From contig NZ_JAFCKW010000005.1 in NCBI RefSeq assembly GCF_018129965.1, positions 346,251-410,250 on the forward strand: a stretch of 64,000 nt of DNA, written 5' to 3'. Under the pieces are notes generated by a model. The model was not told the origin of the DNA, searched no databases, and saw only the letters and a program-made list of their open reading frames with translations. Source of the stretch: Bradyrhizobium diazoefficiens. GTDB taxonomy: Bacteria; Pseudomonadota; Alphaproteobacteria; Rhizobiales; Xanthobacteraceae. How positions within the stretch are numbered: the first letter of the stretch is position 1; the number at the start of each line of letters is the position of its first letter. A program made the translations under genes and the position numbers. Of the stretch, positions 1 through 9,881 are shown one piece after another.

Positions 1-309
1 TGTATCAAGGTGCTCGGAGGCTCCAAGCGCCGCTACGCCACGATCGGCGACATCATCGTCGTCTCGATCAAGGAAGCGATTCCGCGTGGCAAGGTGAAGA
101 AGGGCGACGTGATGAAGGCCGTCGTGGTGCGCGTCCGCAAGGACATCCGCCGCGCCGACGGTTCGGTCATCCGCTTCGACCGCAACGCCGCCGTCCTGAT
201 CAACAATCAGTCCGAGCCGGTCGGCACCCGTATCTTCGGGCCCGTGCCGCGTGAGCTGCGCGCCAAGAACCACATGAAGATCATTTCGCTCGCGCCGGAG
301 GTGCTGTGA
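1..309 (+). CDS. rplN: 50S ribosomal protein L14 (uL14), 5' truncated by window edge
   Basis: uL14 lies on the subunit-interface face of the 50S and contacts 16S rRNA. The frame is open from the first base, so the gene is cut by the window edge. The 102 visible residues correspond to about residue 21 to the end of a 122-residue uL14, with the family stretches [13 protein letters not shown] and [16 protein letters not shown]. The stop overlaps the next start as TGATG, so the next gene is probably translationally coupled. This is part of the spc ribosomal-protein operon. Confidence 0.97.
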   Translation, partial: CIKVLGGSKRRYATIGDIIVVSIKEAIPRGKVKKGDVMKAVVVRVRKDIRRADGSVIRFDRNAAVLINNQSEPVGTRIFGPVPRELRAKNHMKIISLAPEVL

Positions 310-615
310 TGGCCGCGAAGATCCGCAAGGGCGACAAGGTCGTCGTGCTGACCGGTCGCGACAAGGGTCGCACCGGCGAGGTATTCGAAGTGCGTCCCGA
401 CGCCGGCACGGCGCTGGTGCGCGGCATCAACCTGGTCAAGCGTCACCAGAAGCAGACCCAGGCCCAGGAGGGCGGCATCATCTCGAAAGAGGCGCCGATC
501 CAACTGTCCAACATCGCGTATGTCGGCAAGGACGGAAAGCCGACCCGCGTCGGATTCAAGATTCTGGCGGACGGCAAGAAGGTCCGCATCGCCAAGAGCT
601 CGGGAGCTGAGATCG

Positions 616-623
<8 letters not shown>
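309..623 (+). CDS. rplX: 50S ribosomal protein L24 (uL24)
   Basis: uL24 starts 50S assembly by binding the 5' region of 23S rRNA. The 104-residue product opens with a KOW motif ([17 protein letters not shown], about residues 4-20), and its length is normal for bacterial L24. I chose the ATG at 309, which shares its A with the rplN stop codon; a GTG three bases upstream is the only nearby alternative. The 3' end overlaps rplE by 8 bases, so L14, L24 and L5 are tightly coupled. Confidence 0.97.
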
Positions 624-1173
<550 letters not shown>

Positions 1174-1219
1174 GACGCTGAGCTAAAGCCTCTCAAACGC
1201 GGATACCCAGGAGCCAAGC

Positions 1220-1525
1220 ATGGCAAAGAAGAGTTCAATCGAGAAGAACAACCGGCGCAAGCGGATGACGAAGAACGCCGCTCCGAAGCGCGCCCGGTTG
1301 AAGGCGATCATCGCCGACAAGACGCTGCCGATGGAGGAGCGGTTCGCCGCCACCCTGAAGCTTGCTGAAATGCCGCGCAACTCGTCGGCGACCCGCATCC
1401 GTTTGCGTTGCGAGCTGTCGGGCCGTTCGCGTTCGAACTACCGCAAGACCAAACTGTCGCGCATCGCGATGCGCGAACTTGGCTCCAAGGGCATGGTCCC
1501 GGGCCTCGTCAAGTCCAGCTGGTAA
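1220..1525 (+). CDS. rpsN: 30S ribosomal protein S14 (uS14), zinc-free form
   Basis: uS14 is a 30S head protein near the A and P sites. The 101-residue product is the long form that lacks the paired CxxC zinc motifs; the only cysteine seen is in RLRCELSGR. The C-end ([11 protein letters not shown]) is typical. It lies between rplE and rpsH, its standard spc-operon place. No second zinc-binding paralogue is visible here. Confidence 0.97.
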   Translation: MAKKSSIEKNNRRKRMTKNAAPKRARLKAIIADKTLPMEERFAATLKLAEMPRNSSATRIRLRCELSGRSRSNYRKTKLSRIAMRELGSKGMVPGLVKSSW

Positions 1526-1539
1526 GGAGGGTCGTTTAG

Positions 1540-1938
1540 ATGTCTACGCACGATCCAATCAGCGATCTGATCACCCGTATCCGCAACGCGCAAATGCGCT
1601 CCAAGAGCAAGGTCTCCACGCCCGGTTCGAAGATGCGCGAGAACGTGCTCGAGGTCCTCAAGAGCGAGGGCTACATCCGCGGTTACGCCACGCTCGAGCA
1701 TTCCTCGGGCCGCAGCGAGATCGAGATCGAGCTGAAGTATTTCGACGGCGAGCCCGTCATCCGCGAGATCGAACGCGTTTCCAAGCCCGGGCGTCGCGTC
1801 TACGCCTCGGTGAAGAACCTGCCGCGGGTTAACAACGGACTCGGCATTTCGGTTTTGTCGACGCCGAAGGGAATCATGGCCGACCACAGTGCGCGTGAAG
1901 CGAACGTGGGCGGCGAAGTTCTCTTCACGGTGTTCTGA
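1540..1938 (+). CDS. rpsH: 30S ribosomal protein S8 (uS8)
   Basis: uS8 is a primary 16S rRNA binder in the 30S platform, and in E. coli it represses its own operon. The 132-residue product has the N-terminal [14 protein letters not shown] stretch and the C-terminal [20 protein letters not shown] region that contacts helix 21. A GGAGG-type ribosome-binding site (AAGGAGGGTCG) ends about 7 bases before the ATG. Autoregulation in this species is inferred from E. coli only. Confidence 0.97.
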   Translation: MSTHDPISDLITRIRNAQMRSKSKVSTPGSKMRENVLEVLKSEGYIRGYATLEHSSGRSEIEIELKYFDGEPVIREIERVSKPGRRVYASVKNLPRVNNGLGISVLSTPKGIMADHSAREANVGGEVLFTVF

Positions 1939-1954
1939 GAAGGATTTTTGATCC

Positions 1955-2488
1955 ATGTCACGAGTTGGCAAGAGGCCTGTTCCGGTTCCGTCGGGTGTGA
2001 CCGCGACCGTCGATGGGCAGACCGTCAAGATGAAGGGGCCGAAGGGCCAGCTTCAGTTCGTCGTCCATGACGACGTCGAGGTGAAGCTCGAGAACGGCCA
2101 GGTGAAGGTGAACCCGCGGTTCGAGACCAATCGCGCGCGGGCGCTGTATGGTACCGCTCGCGCCCAGGTCGCGAATCTGGTCGAAGGCGTCACCAAGGGC
2201 TTCGAGAAGAAGCTCGAAATCACCGGCGTCGGTTACCGCGCCGCGATGCAGGGCAAGAACCTGCAGCTCGCGCTCGGCTACAGCCACGACGTGGTCTACG
2301 CGATCCCGGAAGGGATCACGATCACCGTGCCGAAGCCGACCGAGATCACGGTGACCGGCAGCGACATCCAGCGCGTCGGCCAGGTCGCCGCCGAGATTCG
2401 CTCTTATCGTCCGCCGGAGCCCTACAAGGGCAAGGGCGTGAAGTATGTTGGCGAATTCATCTTCCGCAAGGAAGGCAAGAAGAAGTAA
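1955..2488 (+). CDS. rplF: 50S ribosomal protein L6 (uL6)
   Basis: uL6 lies near the factor-binding centre of the 50S. The 177-residue product has the usual two-fold repeat, with the conserved C-terminal stretch [16 protein letters not shown] at about residues 151-166. It starts 16 bases after rpsH, behind an AAGGAT ribosome-binding site, and is followed closely by rplR. Confidence 0.97.
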   Translation: MSRVGKRPVPVPSGVTATVDGQTVKMKGPKGQLQFVVHDDVEVKLENGQVKVNPRFETNRARALYGTARAQVANLVEGVTKGFEKKLEITGVGYRAAMQGKNLQLALGYSHDVVYAIPEGITITVPKPTEITVTGSDIQRVGQVAAEIRSYRPPEPYKGKGVKYVGEFIFRKEGKKK

Positions 2489-2499
2489 CGGAGCCGGTC

Positions 2500-2862
2500 A
2501 TGTCGAAAGCCAAGGTTACGAATGCCCGGCGCAAGCGGAGTGTGCGGCTGAAGCTGCGCCGCTCCGGTGGCGGCCGTCCGCGTCTGTCTGTGTTCCGCTC
2601 GTCCAAGCACATCTACGCCCAGGTCATCGACGACCTGAAGGGCGAGACGCTGGCCTCTGCCTCCTCGCTCGAGAAGTCGATGCGCGACGGCGGCAAGACC
2701 GGCGCCGACATCGATGCGGCGAAGGCGGTCGGCAAGCTGCTCGCCGAGCGCGCTGCCGAGAAGGGCGTCAAGGAAGTCGTGTTCGATCGCGGCAGCTACC
2801 TCTATCACGGGCGCGTCAAGGCTTTGGCCGACGCGGCGCGTGAGAGCGGGCTGAGCTTCTAA
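2500..2862 (+). CDS. rplR: 50S ribosomal protein L18 (uL18)
   Basis: uL18 binds 5S rRNA with L5 and attaches it to the central protuberance. The 120-residue product has a basic N-terminus ([19 protein letters not shown]), the [18 protein letters not shown] strand and a C-end [17 protein letters not shown] typical of the family. It sits 11 bases after rplF. Confidence 0.97.
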   Translation: MSKAKVTNARRKRSVRLKLRRSGGGRPRLSVFRSSKHIYAQVIDDLKGETLASASSLEKSMRDGGKTGADIDAAKAVGKLLAERAAEKGVKEVVFDRGSYLYHGRVKALADAARESGLSF

Positions 2863-2906
2863 CAGAATTTGAGGATTGAGGCGTAAGCCTCTGAAGGATT
2901 GGAAAA

Positions 2907-3497
2907 ATGGCAGAACGCGAACAACGTGGTGGACGCGATCAACGCGGCGGACGTGACCGCCAGCAGCGCGAGGAGCGCGACAGCGAGTTCGTCGACAAGC
3001 TGGTCCACATCAACCGCGTGGCCAAGGTCGTCAAGGGCGGCAAGCGCTTCGGTTTCGCCGCGCTGGTCGTGATCGGCGACCAGAAGGGCCGCGCCGGCTT
3101 CGGTCACGGCAAGGCGCGCGAAGTGCCTGAAGCGATCCGCAAGGCCACCGAGTCCGCCAAGCGCAACCTGACCCGCGTGTCGCTGCGGGAGGGTCGCACG
3201 CTGCATCACGACATCGCCGGCCGTCATGGCGCGGGTCGCGTGTACCTGCGTGCTGCTCCGGCCGGTACCGGCATCATCGCGGGCGGCCCGATGCGCGCCG
3301 TGTTCGAGACGCTGGGCGTCCAGGACGTGGTCGCGAAGTCGATCGGCTCGTCGAACCCCTACAACATGGTTCGCGCCACCTTCGACGCGCTGAAGCATCA
3401 GGATTCGCCGCGCTCGGTCGCAGCCCGCCGCAACATCAAGGTGTCCACCCTCCAGTCCCGTCGCATCGGCGGTGACGCCGAGGCGGCTGCCGACTAA
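2907..3497 (+). CDS. rpsE: 30S ribosomal protein S5 (uS5)
   Basis: uS5 contributes to decoding accuracy and the mRNA entry channel. The 196-residue product has an extended, arginine/glycine-rich hydrophilic N-terminus ([18 protein letters not shown]), then the dsRNA-binding-like S5 domain ([19 protein letters not shown], about 27-45) and the C-terminal domain with [18 protein letters not shown]. The N-terminal extension is longer than in E. coli, as is usual in alphaproteobacteria. Confidence 0.97.
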   Translation: MAEREQRGGRDQRGGRDRQQREERDSEFVDKLVHINRVAKVVKGGKRFGFAALVVIGDQKGRAGFGHGKAREVPEAIRKATESAKRNLTRVSLREGRTLHHDIAGRHGAGRVYLRAAPAGTGIIAGGPMRAVFETLGVQDVVAKSIGSSNPYNMVRATFDALKHQDSPRSVAARRNIKVSTLQSRRIGGDAEAAAD

Positions 3498-3518
3498 CCG
3501 AAGCTTTCGGAGTAGACC

Positions 3519-3716
3519 ATGATGGCCAAGGCCGCAAAGACGATCAAGCTCGAGCAGACCGGCAGCGCGATCCGCCGCCATCACTCGCAGCGTTCCACGC
3601 TGATCGGGCTCAAGCTCAACAAGATCGGTCGCACCAGCGAACTGCCTGATACCCCGGCGGTCCGCGGCATGATCGAGAAGGTTCACCATCTCGTTCGCAT
3701 CGTCGACGAGAAGTAA
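3519..3716 (+). CDS. rpmD: 50S ribosomal protein L30 (uL30)
   Basis: uL30 is a small 50S protein missing from some bacterial groups. The 65-residue product has the family core [20 protein letters not shown] followed by [20 protein letters not shown]. Two adjacent ATGs (3519 and 3522) are possible starts; the sequence does not separate them. It lies between rpsE and rplO as in other spc operons. Confidence 0.95.
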   Translation: MMAKAAKTIKLEQTGSAIRRHHSQRSTLIGLKLNKIGRTSELPDTPAVRGMIEKVHHLVRIVDEK

Positions 3717-3791
3717 GCAAAGGCGCAGGATCCCGAACCGCGGAGACCCGTGTTCGGTGAAGATCGTGCGCAAGAAACAAGGAGCAGGGCG

Positions 3792-4277
3792 ATGAAGCTC
3801 AGCGATATCGCCGACAATGCAGGCTCGCGCAAGAAGCGCATGCGCGTCGGCCGTGGCATCGGTTCGGGCAAGGGCAAGCAGTCCGGCCGCGGCGGCAAGG
3901 GCCAGACCGCGCGTTCGGGCGTTCGCATCAAGGGTTTCGAAGGCGGCCAGATGCCGTTGCATCGCCGTCTGCCCAAGCGCGGCTTCAACAACATCTTCCG
4001 CGTCGAGTTCGCCGAGATCAATCTCGACCGGCTCCAGGAGGCGGTCGATGCCAAGAAGATCGACGCCGGCAGCGTGGTGAACGTCGAGGCGCTGGTGAAG
4101 AGCGGCGTGCTGCGCCGTGCCAAGGGCGGCCTGCGGCTGCTCGGCCGCGGCGCGCTCAAGTCCAAGCTCAACATCGAAGTCCACGGTGCCACCAAGGCCG
4201 CGATCGAAGCGGTGGAGAACGCCGGCGGCTCGGTGAAGATCCTCGCCCCTGCCAAGGAAGAAGGCGAGGCGGCGTAA
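3792..4277 (+). CDS. rplO: 50S ribosomal protein L15 (uL15)
   Basis: uL15 is a late-assembly 50S protein with a long basic extension into the rRNA. The 161-residue product starts [18 protein letters not shown] and has the Gly/Arg-rich N-terminal arm ([19 protein letters not shown], about 21-39). I chose the ATG at 3792 behind AAGGAGCAGG; the open frame runs further upstream to 3750, but without family similarity. A terminator-like hairpin follows. Confidence 0.96.
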   Translation: MKLSDIADNAGSRKKRMRVGRGIGSGKGKQSGRGGKGQTARSGVRIKGFEGGQMPLHRRLPKRGFNNIFRVEFAEINLDRLQEAVDAKKIDAGSVVNVEALVKSGVLRRAKGGLRLLGRGALKSKLNIEVHGATKAAIEAVENAGGSVKILAPAKEEGEAA

Positions 4278-4290
4278 CAACTGCGTCATT

Positions 4291-4312
4291 GGCCCGCGGC
4301 TCGCGGGCCTTT
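4291..4312 (+). terminator. GC-rich hairpin between rplO and secY
   Basis: GGCCCGCG and CGCGGGCC form a perfect 8-bp stem with a 3-base loop, followed by only TTT. It is either a weak terminator or attenuator that tunes secY, or a processing site. The short T-tract argues against full termination. Confidence 0.5.
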
Positions 4313-4427
4313 ACGCATGAGGGACGTGGACTTATCGAAGCCGAGCCCCAGATAATGTCCGGCGTCCGCTATACAGTAGCCCGGCCGCGGGCATGACGGC
4401 GCAATAGGCGGCGGGAGAAAGTCCAAG

Positions 4428-5759
4428 ATGGCCTCTGCAGCGGAACAACTTGCAGCCAATCTCAATTTCGGTGCGTTCGCCAAGGCGGACGAACTGAAAA
4501 AGCGCATCTGGTTCACCCTGGGTGCGCTGCTGGTTTACCGGCTCGGGACCTATATCCCGCTGCCCGGCATCGATCCCAACATCTGGGAGCAGGTGTTCCG
4601 GTCCCAGGCGGGCGGCATCCTCGGCATGTTCAACATGTTCGCCGGCGGCGGCATCCACCGCATGGCGATCTTCGCGCTGAACATCATGCCGTACATCTCG
4701 GCCTCGATCATCATCCAGCTCCTGACCACCGTCTCGCCGCAACTCGAGGCGCTGAAGAAGGAGGGTGAGGCCGGCCGCAAGCTGCTCAACCAGTACACCC
4801 GCTATCTGACGGTCATCCTGGCCGCGTTCCAGTCCTACGGCATCGCGGTGGGCCTCGAGGGCGCCGGCAACGTCGTCAGCGATCCCGGCCTGTTCTTCCG
4901 CCTCTCGACCGCGATCACGCTGACCGGCGGCACCATGTTCCTGATGTGGCTCGGCGAGCAGATCACCTCGCGCGGCATCGGCAACGGTATTTCGCTGATC
5001 ATTCTCTCCGGCATCGTCGCCGAGCTTCCCGCGGCGCTCGCCAACATGCTCGAGCTCGGCCGCCAGGGCGCGATGTCGACCGGCCTGATCCTGGTCGTGA
5101 TCGTCATGGCGGTCGCCGTGATCGCCTTCATCGTGTTCGTGGAGCGCGCGCAGCGCCGGCTGCTGATCCAGTATCCGAAGCGCCAGGTCGGCAACAAGAT
5201 GTTCGAGGGCCAGTCCTCGCATCTGCCGCTCAAGCTCAACACCTCGGGCGTGATCCCGCCGATCTTCGCGTCATCGCTGCTGCTGCTGCCGACCACGGTT
5301 GCCAATTTCAACGCGGGGCGCGGGCCGGAGTGGTTCCAGTGGATCACCACGCAGCTCGGCCACGGCCGTCCACTGTTCCTCGTGCTGTATCTCGCGCTGA
5401 TCGTGTTCTTCGCCTTCTTCTACACCGCGATCGTGTTCAACCCGACCGAGACCGCGGACAATCTGAAGAAGCATGGCGGCTTCATTCCGGGCATCCGTCC
5501 GGGCGAGCGCACCGCGGAATATATCGACTACGTGCTGTCGCGCATCACCGTGCTCGGCGCGATCTATCTGGCGATCGTCTGCTTGATCCCGGAGATCCTG
5601 ATCTCCTACGCTTCGGTGCCCTTCTACTTCGGCGGCACCTCGCTGCTGATCGTCGTCAGTGTCACCATGGACACGGTGGCTCAGGTGCAGGGCTATCTGC
5701 TGGCCCATCAGTACGAAGGCCTGATCCGCAAGTCGAAGCTGCGCGGCCGCCGCCGCTAA
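4428..5759 (+). CDS. secY: Preprotein translocase subunit SecY
   Basis: SecY is the channel of the SecYEG inner-membrane translocon, through which unfolded proteins pass or insert into the bilayer. The 443-residue length and about ten hydrophobic segments fit the family, from LGALLVYRLGTYIPLPG near the N-terminus to the last segments ILISYASVPFYFGGTSLLI and onward. The cytosolic loop with FVERAQRRLLIQYPKRQ is the ribosome/SecA-binding region. It follows rplO by 150 bases and precedes adk, the usual alphaproteobacterial order. Confidence 0.97.
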   Translation: MASAAEQLAANLNFGAFAKADELKKRIWFTLGALLVYRLGTYIPLPGIDPNIWEQVFRSQAGGILGMFNMFAGGGIHRMAIFALNIMPYISASIIIQLLTTVSPQLEALKKEGEAGRKLLNQYTRYLTVILAAFQSYGIAVGLEGAGNVVSDPGLFFRLSTAITLTGGTMFLMWLGEQITSRGIGNGISLIILSGIVAELPAALANMLELGRQGAMSTGLILVVIVMAVAVIAFIVFVERAQRRLLIQYPKRQVGNKMFEGQSSHLPLKLNTSGVIPPIFASSLLLLPTTVANFNAGRGPEWFQWITTQLGHGRPLFLVLYLALIVFFAFFYTAIVFNPTETADNLKKHGGFIPGIRPGERTAEYIDYVLSRITVLGAIYLAIVCLIPEILISYASVPFYFGGTSLLIVVSVTMDTVAQVQGYLLAHQYEGLIRKSKLRGRRR

Positions 5760-6035
5760 GCGCGGCGGTCCCGGCGGGCTTCCGACACGCATCGCCGATT
5801 CGCCGCGCGCGCAGCCGCGCGGCGTCAGCGAGGCGCAGGAGCAACCGTTCGATCGCATTGGCAGAACTGCTCTGACCGCGACGCAATCACTGATTTCAAA
5901 GGGGTTCTTGGCGCCAGGGCATTTGCTCCCCTATGATATGGGTGGCAGTGCGGGGCCGATTGTGATTTGCACTGTTGTCGAACTTCAAACACAGGTGCGC
6001 GACGTATCGCTCACCAATCCGGGGGGCGTACGCCG

Positions 6036-6917
6036 ATGAGAATTATACTTCTGGGACCGCCGGGGTCGGGCAAGGGGACCCAGGCGCAGCTGATGGTGCA
6101 GCGCTACGGTATCGTCCAGCTCTCGACCGGCGAGATGTTGCGCGCGGCCGTCGCGGCGGGAACGCCGGTGGGCCTCAAGGCCAAGGAAATCATGGCCAGT
6201 GGCGGGCTCGTGCCCGACGAGGTTGTCGTGGGGATCATCTCCGACCGCATCGACCAGCCGGACGCCGGCAACGGTTTCATTCTCGACGGCTTTCCGCGCA
6301 CCGTGCCGCAGGCCGAAGCGCTGGACGAGCTGCTCAAGCAGAAGCACCTCAAGCTCGACGCCGTGATCGAACTGCGCGTTAACGAGAGCGCGCTGCTCAG
6401 TCGTGTCGAGACACGCGTCGCGCAGATGCGGGAGCGCGGCGAGGAGGTCCGGATCGACGATACCCCGGAGGTCCTGACCAAGCGGCTTGCCAGCTACCGC
6501 AGCCAGACGGAACCGCTGATTCACTATTATTCCGAACGGCGGAAGCTCTCCACCATCGATGGCATGATGGCGATCGACGAGGTCACCGCCGCCATCCATC
6601 GCCAGCTGGTGGCCCTCGGGGCCACGGAGCCCAAGGCGCGCGCCAAGAGCGCAGCCAGGGCAGCGCCGGCAAAAAAGGGGTCCAAGCCGGGTACGTCGAA
6701 GGCCAAACAAGCCAAGAAAGCTGCCAAAACGGCCAAAAAGCCGGCCAAATCTGCCAAGAAGGCCACCAAGAAGCCCGTGAAGGGTACGAAGAAGGCTGCC
6801 AAGAAGACCGCCAGCAAAGCGGTGAGAAAGGCTGCCAAGAAGGCCGCGAAGAAGGCTTTCAGGAAGGGTGCCAAAAAGGCCGCAAAAAAGGTCACGAAGA
6901 AGCGAGCCAAACGTTAG
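6036..6917 (+). CDS. adk: Adenylate kinase with a long Lys/Ala-rich C-terminal tail
   Basis: Catalyses ATP + AMP = 2 ADP in the cytosol. The catalytic core covers about residues 1-195: P-loop GPPGSGKGT at 7-15, AMP-binding DGFPRT at 84-89, and a short lid ([15 protein letters not shown], about 137-151) without zinc cysteines. From about residue 196 to 293 there is a highly basic tail made of AKKA/KKAAK-like units, resembling histone H1 or the alphaproteobacterial KA-rich DNA-binding proteins. A normal short-lid enzyme would end near residue 200. I chose the ATG at 6036 because the P-loop follows at the family distance. The tail could bind nucleic acid or ribosomes; this is inference. Confidence 0.96.
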   Translation: MRIILLGPPGSGKGTQAQLMVQRYGIVQLSTGEMLRAAVAAGTPVGLKAKEIMASGGLVPDEVVVGIISDRIDQPDAGNGFILDGFPRTVPQAEALDELLKQKHLKLDAVIELRVNESALLSRVETRVAQMRERGEEVRIDDTPEVLTKRLASYRSQTEPLIHYYSERRKLSTIDGMMAIDEVTAAIHRQLVALGATEPKARAKSAARAAPAKKGSKPGTSKAKQAKKAAKTAKKPAKSAKKATKKPVKGTKKAAKKTASKAVRKAAKKAAKKAFRKGAKKAAKKVTKKRAKR

Positions 6918-7104
6918 CGGCAGTTGACGAAAGCCCCCAGAATCCCCTAATAAGCCCAGCATCCAAGTCGGATAGTTTCAAACGATGCCGGGCCCCAGGA
7001 AGACCAGGGGTGGGCGTCGTGTTCGCGTTTGTGAACACCTGCCCGAGAAACCAAGCACTTAAAGACCGGTTCCTGACGAGGGATCGGCAACAGGAGAGAG
7101 AGCC

Positions 7105-7473
7105 GTGGCCCGTATTGCCGGCGTGAACATTCCGACCAACAAGCGCGTTCTCATCGCGCTCCAGTACATCCATGGCATCGGCCAGAAGATTGCCGGCGAG
7201 ATCCTCGAGAAGGTGAAAATTCCTGCGGATCGCCGCGTCAATCAGCTCAGCGACGCCGAAGTTCTCCAGATCCGCGAAGTGATCGACCGCGACTATCTCG
7301 TCGAGGGTGATCTGCGTCGCGAGGTCGGTATCAACATCAAGCGTCTGATGGACCTCGGCTGCTATCGCGGCCTGCGCCATCGTCGCGGCCTGCCGGTGCG
7401 CGGTCAGCGGACCCACACCAATGCGCGCACGCGCAAGGGTCCGGCCAAGGCCATCGCCGGCAAGAAGAAGTAA
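7105..7473 (+). CDS. rpsM: 30S ribosomal protein S13 (uS13), GTG start
   Basis: uS13 is a 30S head protein that bridges to the 50S and contacts the P-site tRNA. The 122-residue product starts at a GTG (valine codon read as Met) behind the ribosome-binding site CAGGAGAG, giving the family N-terminus [14 protein letters not shown]. The C-end [19 protein letters not shown] is conserved. L36 and rpsD are not present next to it; S11 follows directly. Confidence 0.97.
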   Translation: MARIAGVNIPTNKRVLIALQYIHGIGQKIAGEILEKVKIPADRRVNQLSDAEVLQIREVIDRDYLVEGDLRREVGINIKRLMDLGCYRGLRHRRGLPVRGQRTHTNARTRKGPAKAIAGKKK

Positions 7474-7596
7474 GTTTTCGAATCAAGATCACGGCGTGTG
7501 GCGAACCGGGGATGACCCGTCGCCACGCGCCTTTCGTTCCACAGGTGTAGCCGCTGGCATTACGGCGGCGTTCGAGATCTCCAGGAAAGGTACTCA

Positions 7597-7986
7597 ATGG
7601 GTAAGGAAGCCACCCGCGTTCGCCGTCGTGAACGCAAGAACATCGCCTCCGGCGTTGCTCACGTGAACTCCTCGTTCAACAACACGACCATCACCATCAC
7701 CGACGCGCAGGGCAACACGATCGCCTGGTCGTCCGCCGGCACGATGGGCTTCAAGGGCTCGCGCAAGTCGACCCCGTACGCCGCGCAGGTCGCCGCCGAG
7801 GACGTGTCCAAGAAGGCGCAGGAGCACGGCATGCGTACGCTGGAAGTCGAAGTCGCCGGTCCCGGTTCGGGCCGCGAATCGGCTCTGCGCGCGCTGCAGG
7901 CCGCGGGCTTCACCGTCACCTCGATCCGCGACGTGACCACGATCCCGCACAACGGTTGCCGTCCCCGCAAGCGTCGGCGCGTTTGA
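7597..7986 (+). CDS. rpsK: 30S ribosomal protein S11 (uS11)
   Basis: uS11 lines the mRNA exit path on the 30S platform. The 129-residue product has the family stretches [18 protein letters not shown] and the C-end [18 protein letters not shown]. An AGGAAAGG-type ribosome-binding site precedes the ATG. Two hairpins lie between this gene and rpoA. Confidence 0.97.
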   Translation: MGKEATRVRRRERKNIASGVAHVNSSFNNTTITITDAQGNTIAWSSAGTMGFKGSRKSTPYAAQVAAEDVSKKAQEHGMRTLEVEVAGPGSGRESALRALQAAGFTVTSIRDVTTIPHNGCRPRKRRRV

Positions 7987-7996
7987 TATCTTGGTT

Positions 7997-8016
7997 GCGG
8001 GCGCATCGGCGCCCGC
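7997..8016 (+). terminator. Hairpin 1 in the rpsK-rpoA gap
   Basis: GCGGGCGC and GCGCCCGC form an 8-bp stem with an ATCG tetraloop, followed by GATGACTTTTG. With the second hairpin just downstream it may act as an attenuator or an mRNA-processing site before rpoA rather than as a full terminator. Confidence 0.45.
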
Positions 8017-8034
8017 GATGACTTTTGCATGAAG

Positions 8035-8059
8035 CCGCAGGTGCGACCTGCGGCCTTTC
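8035..8059 (+). terminator. Hairpin 2 in the rpsK-rpoA gap
   Basis: CCGCAGGT and ACCTGCGG form a perfect 8-bp stem around a GCG loop, followed by CCTTTCT. It lies about 40 bases before the rpoA start. The T-run is interrupted, so partial termination or processing is more likely than a full stop. Confidence 0.45.
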
Positions 8060-8099
8060 TCCAACGCCAGTGGCTGCAACGGCAGTTCGACTGGCCTGT

Positions 8100-9131
8100 A
8101 TGGGTGAAACAGTGACGATCCAGAAAAATTGGCAAGAACTGATTCGACCGAACAAGCTGCAGGTCACGCCTGGCAGCGATTCGAACCGTTTCGCGACCAT
8201 CGTCGCCGAGCCGCTCGAGCGCGGCTTCGGCCAGACGCTGGGCAACGCGCTGCGTCGCATCCTGCTTTCCTCGCTCCAGGGCGCGGCAGTGCAGTCGGTG
8301 CACATCGACGGCGTGCTGCACGAGTTCTCCTCGATCGCGGGCGTCCGTGAGGACGTCACCGACATCGTGCTCAACATCAAGGATATCTCGATCAAGATGC
8401 AGGGCGAAGGCCCCAAGCGCATGGTCGTGAAGAAGTCCGGCCCGGGCGTCGTCACCGCCGGCGACATCCAGACCGTGGGTGACGTCGTGGTGCTCAACCC
8501 GGACCTGCAGATCTGCACCCTCGACGAGGGCGCCGAGATCCGCATGGAGTTCACTGTCGCCACCGGCAAGGGCTACGTGCCCGCCGAGCGCAACCGTCCC
8601 GAGGACGCGCCGATCGGCCTGATCCCGGTCGACAGCCTGTACTCGCCGGTCCGCAAGGTGTCCTACAAGGTCGAGAACACCCGCGAGGGCCAGATCCTCG
8701 ACTACGACAAGCTGACCATGACGATCGAGACCAACGGCGCGATCTCGCCGGATGACTCGGTGGCTTACGCTGCCCGCATCCTGCAGGATCAGCTCAACGT
8801 GTTCGTCAACTTCGAAGAGCCGCGCAAGGAAGTCGCCCAGGAGATCATCCCGGACCTCGCCTTCAACCCGGCCTTCCTCAAGAAGGTGGACGAGCTCGAA
8901 CTCTCGGTGCGTTCGGCCAACTGCTTGAAGAACGACAACATCGTCTATATCGGCGACCTCGTGCAGAAGTCGGAAGCGGAAATGCTCCGCACCCCGAACT
9001 TCGGCCGCAAGTCGCTGAACGAGATCAAGGAAGTGCTGGCCCAGATGGGTCTGCATCTTGGCATGGAAGTGCCGGGCTGGCCGCCGGAGAACATCGACGA
9101 GCTCGCCAAGCGCTTCGAGGATCATTACTGA
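8100..9131 (+). CDS. rpoA: DNA-directed RNA polymerase subunit alpha
   Basis: Alpha dimerises to nucleate RNA polymerase assembly, and its C-terminal domain contacts UP elements and activators. The 343-residue product has the N-terminal domain ([20 protein letters not shown], about 44-63) and a C-terminal helix-hairpin domain ([19 protein letters not shown] onward, then [17 protein letters not shown]). The ATG at 8100 gives [19 protein letters not shown]; a GTG at 8112 would trim four residues. It lies between rpsK and rplQ as in other alpha operons. Confidence 0.97.
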   Translation: MGETVTIQKNWQELIRPNKLQVTPGSDSNRFATIVAEPLERGFGQTLGNALRRILLSSLQGAAVQSVHIDGVLHEFSSIAGVREDVTDIVLNIKDISIKMQGEGPKRMVVKKSGPGVVTAGDIQTVGDVVVLNPDLQICTLDEGAEIRMEFTVATGKGYVPAERNRPEDAPIGLIPVDSLYSPVRKVSYKVENTREGQILDYDKLTMTIETNGAISPDDSVAYAARILQDQLNVFVNFEEPRKEVAQEIIPDLAFNPAFLKKVDELELSVRSANCLKNDNIVYIGDLVQKSEAEMLRTPNFGRKSLNEIKEVLAQMGLHLGMEVPGWPPENIDELAKRFEDHY

Positions 9132-9136
9132 GTATT

Positions 9137-9216
9137 TCGTCATTCCGGGGCGGTCCGCAGGACCGAACCCGGAATCCCGAGATTCCGGATCGACGCTTCG
9201 CGCCGTCCGGAATGAC
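9137..9216. repeat. Palindromic repeat of the CATTCCGGGGCGG type
   Basis: An imperfect inverted repeat runs from CGTCATTCCGGGGC to CCGGAATGACGG, with an inner CGGAATCCCGAGATTCCGG-like arm. A second, diverged copy is at 42923-43004. Such elements are scattered between genes in Bradyrhizobium. This copy lies between rpoA and rplQ inside an otherwise compact operon. Confidence 0.7.
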
Positions 9217-9218
9217 GG

Positions 9219-9268
9219 CATGATCCCGGAAAAGTGCGAAGCGGTTTTCCGACAAGGATCATGCTCTG
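9219..9268. repeat. Short palindrome of the GCATGATCC...GGATCATGC type
   Basis: GCATGATC and GATCATGC bracket an inner pair, CGGAAAA and TTTTCCG, giving an imperfect hairpin of about 50 bases. It is adjacent to the previous repeat. Elements of this design are frequent intergenic repeats in Bradyrhizobium and Rhizobium. Its effect on the transcript reaching rplQ is unknown. Confidence 0.65.
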
Positions 9269-9376
9269 ACAAAAGAGCGAAATCGCATTTGCGTTTTCGC
9301 GGGCGAACGCAGGCAGCCCACCTGAGCAACAAGTCCGACGAACCGTCGCGACGAATGGAATAAAAGGACTACCAAA

Positions 9377-9793
9377 ATGCGTCACGGCAAGGTTCATCGT
9401 AAGCTCAACCGCACCGCCGAACATCGCCGCGCGATGTTCGCCAACATGTGCGCCGCGCTGATCAAGCACGAGCAGATCGTCACCACGCTCCCGAAGGCGA
9501 AGGAATTGCGCCCGATCGTGGAGAAGCTGATCACCCTCGGCAAGAAGGGCGGGCTCTCCATGCGCCGCCAGGCCATCTCCGAGATGCGCGACAAGGACCA
9601 GGTCAAGAAGCTGTTCGACGTGCTGGCGCCCCGCTACAAGGACCGCCAGGGCGGCTACACCCGCATCATCAAGGCCGGCTTTCGCTACGGCGATAATGCC
9701 GCGATGGCCGTGATCGAGTTCGTCGATCGCGACGTCGATGCCAAGGGCCAGGATTCCGGTCCGGTGCAGGAGAAGGAAGCCGAAGCGGCGTAA
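9377..9793 (+). CDS. rplQ: 50S ribosomal protein L17 (bL17)
   Basis: bL17 surrounds the exit-tunnel opening of the 50S. The 138-residue product starts [20 protein letters not shown] and has the core [19 protein letters not shown]; an acidic tail (KEAEAA) closes it. It is separated from rpoA by a 245-base gap filled by two repeats, unusual spacing for this operon, and ends at a strong terminator. Confidence 0.97.
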   Translation: MRHGKVHRKLNRTAEHRRAMFANMCAALIKHEQIVTTLPKAKELRPIVEKLITLGKKGGLSMRRQAISEMRDKDQVKKLFDVLAPRYKDRQGGYTRIIKAGFRYGDNAAMAVIEFVDRDVDAKGQDSGPVQEKEAEAA

Positions 9794-9816
9794 GCCGCCC
9801 GGTATTTGATTTCAGG

Positions 9817-9845
9817 AAAGCGGCGCCTTCGGGTGCCGCTTTTTT
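9817..9845 (+). terminator. Rho-independent terminator of the ribosomal-protein operon
   Basis: GCGGCGCC and GGTGCCGC pair (one G-T) around a TTCG tetraloop, followed by six Ts. It lies 24 bases after the rplQ stop and should end the spc/alpha transcript. Confidence 0.9.
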
Positions 9846-9881
9846 ATGGGCGCGGCCATGTCGCTTGCCTCCGGATCGCCT

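Noticed and set aside
2859..4289. Long minus-strand open frame of 476 codons opposite S5, L30 and L15
   Set aside because: It has the composition of a shadow (biased Arg/Ala/Gly, no motif) and lies fully over three conserved ribosomal genes.
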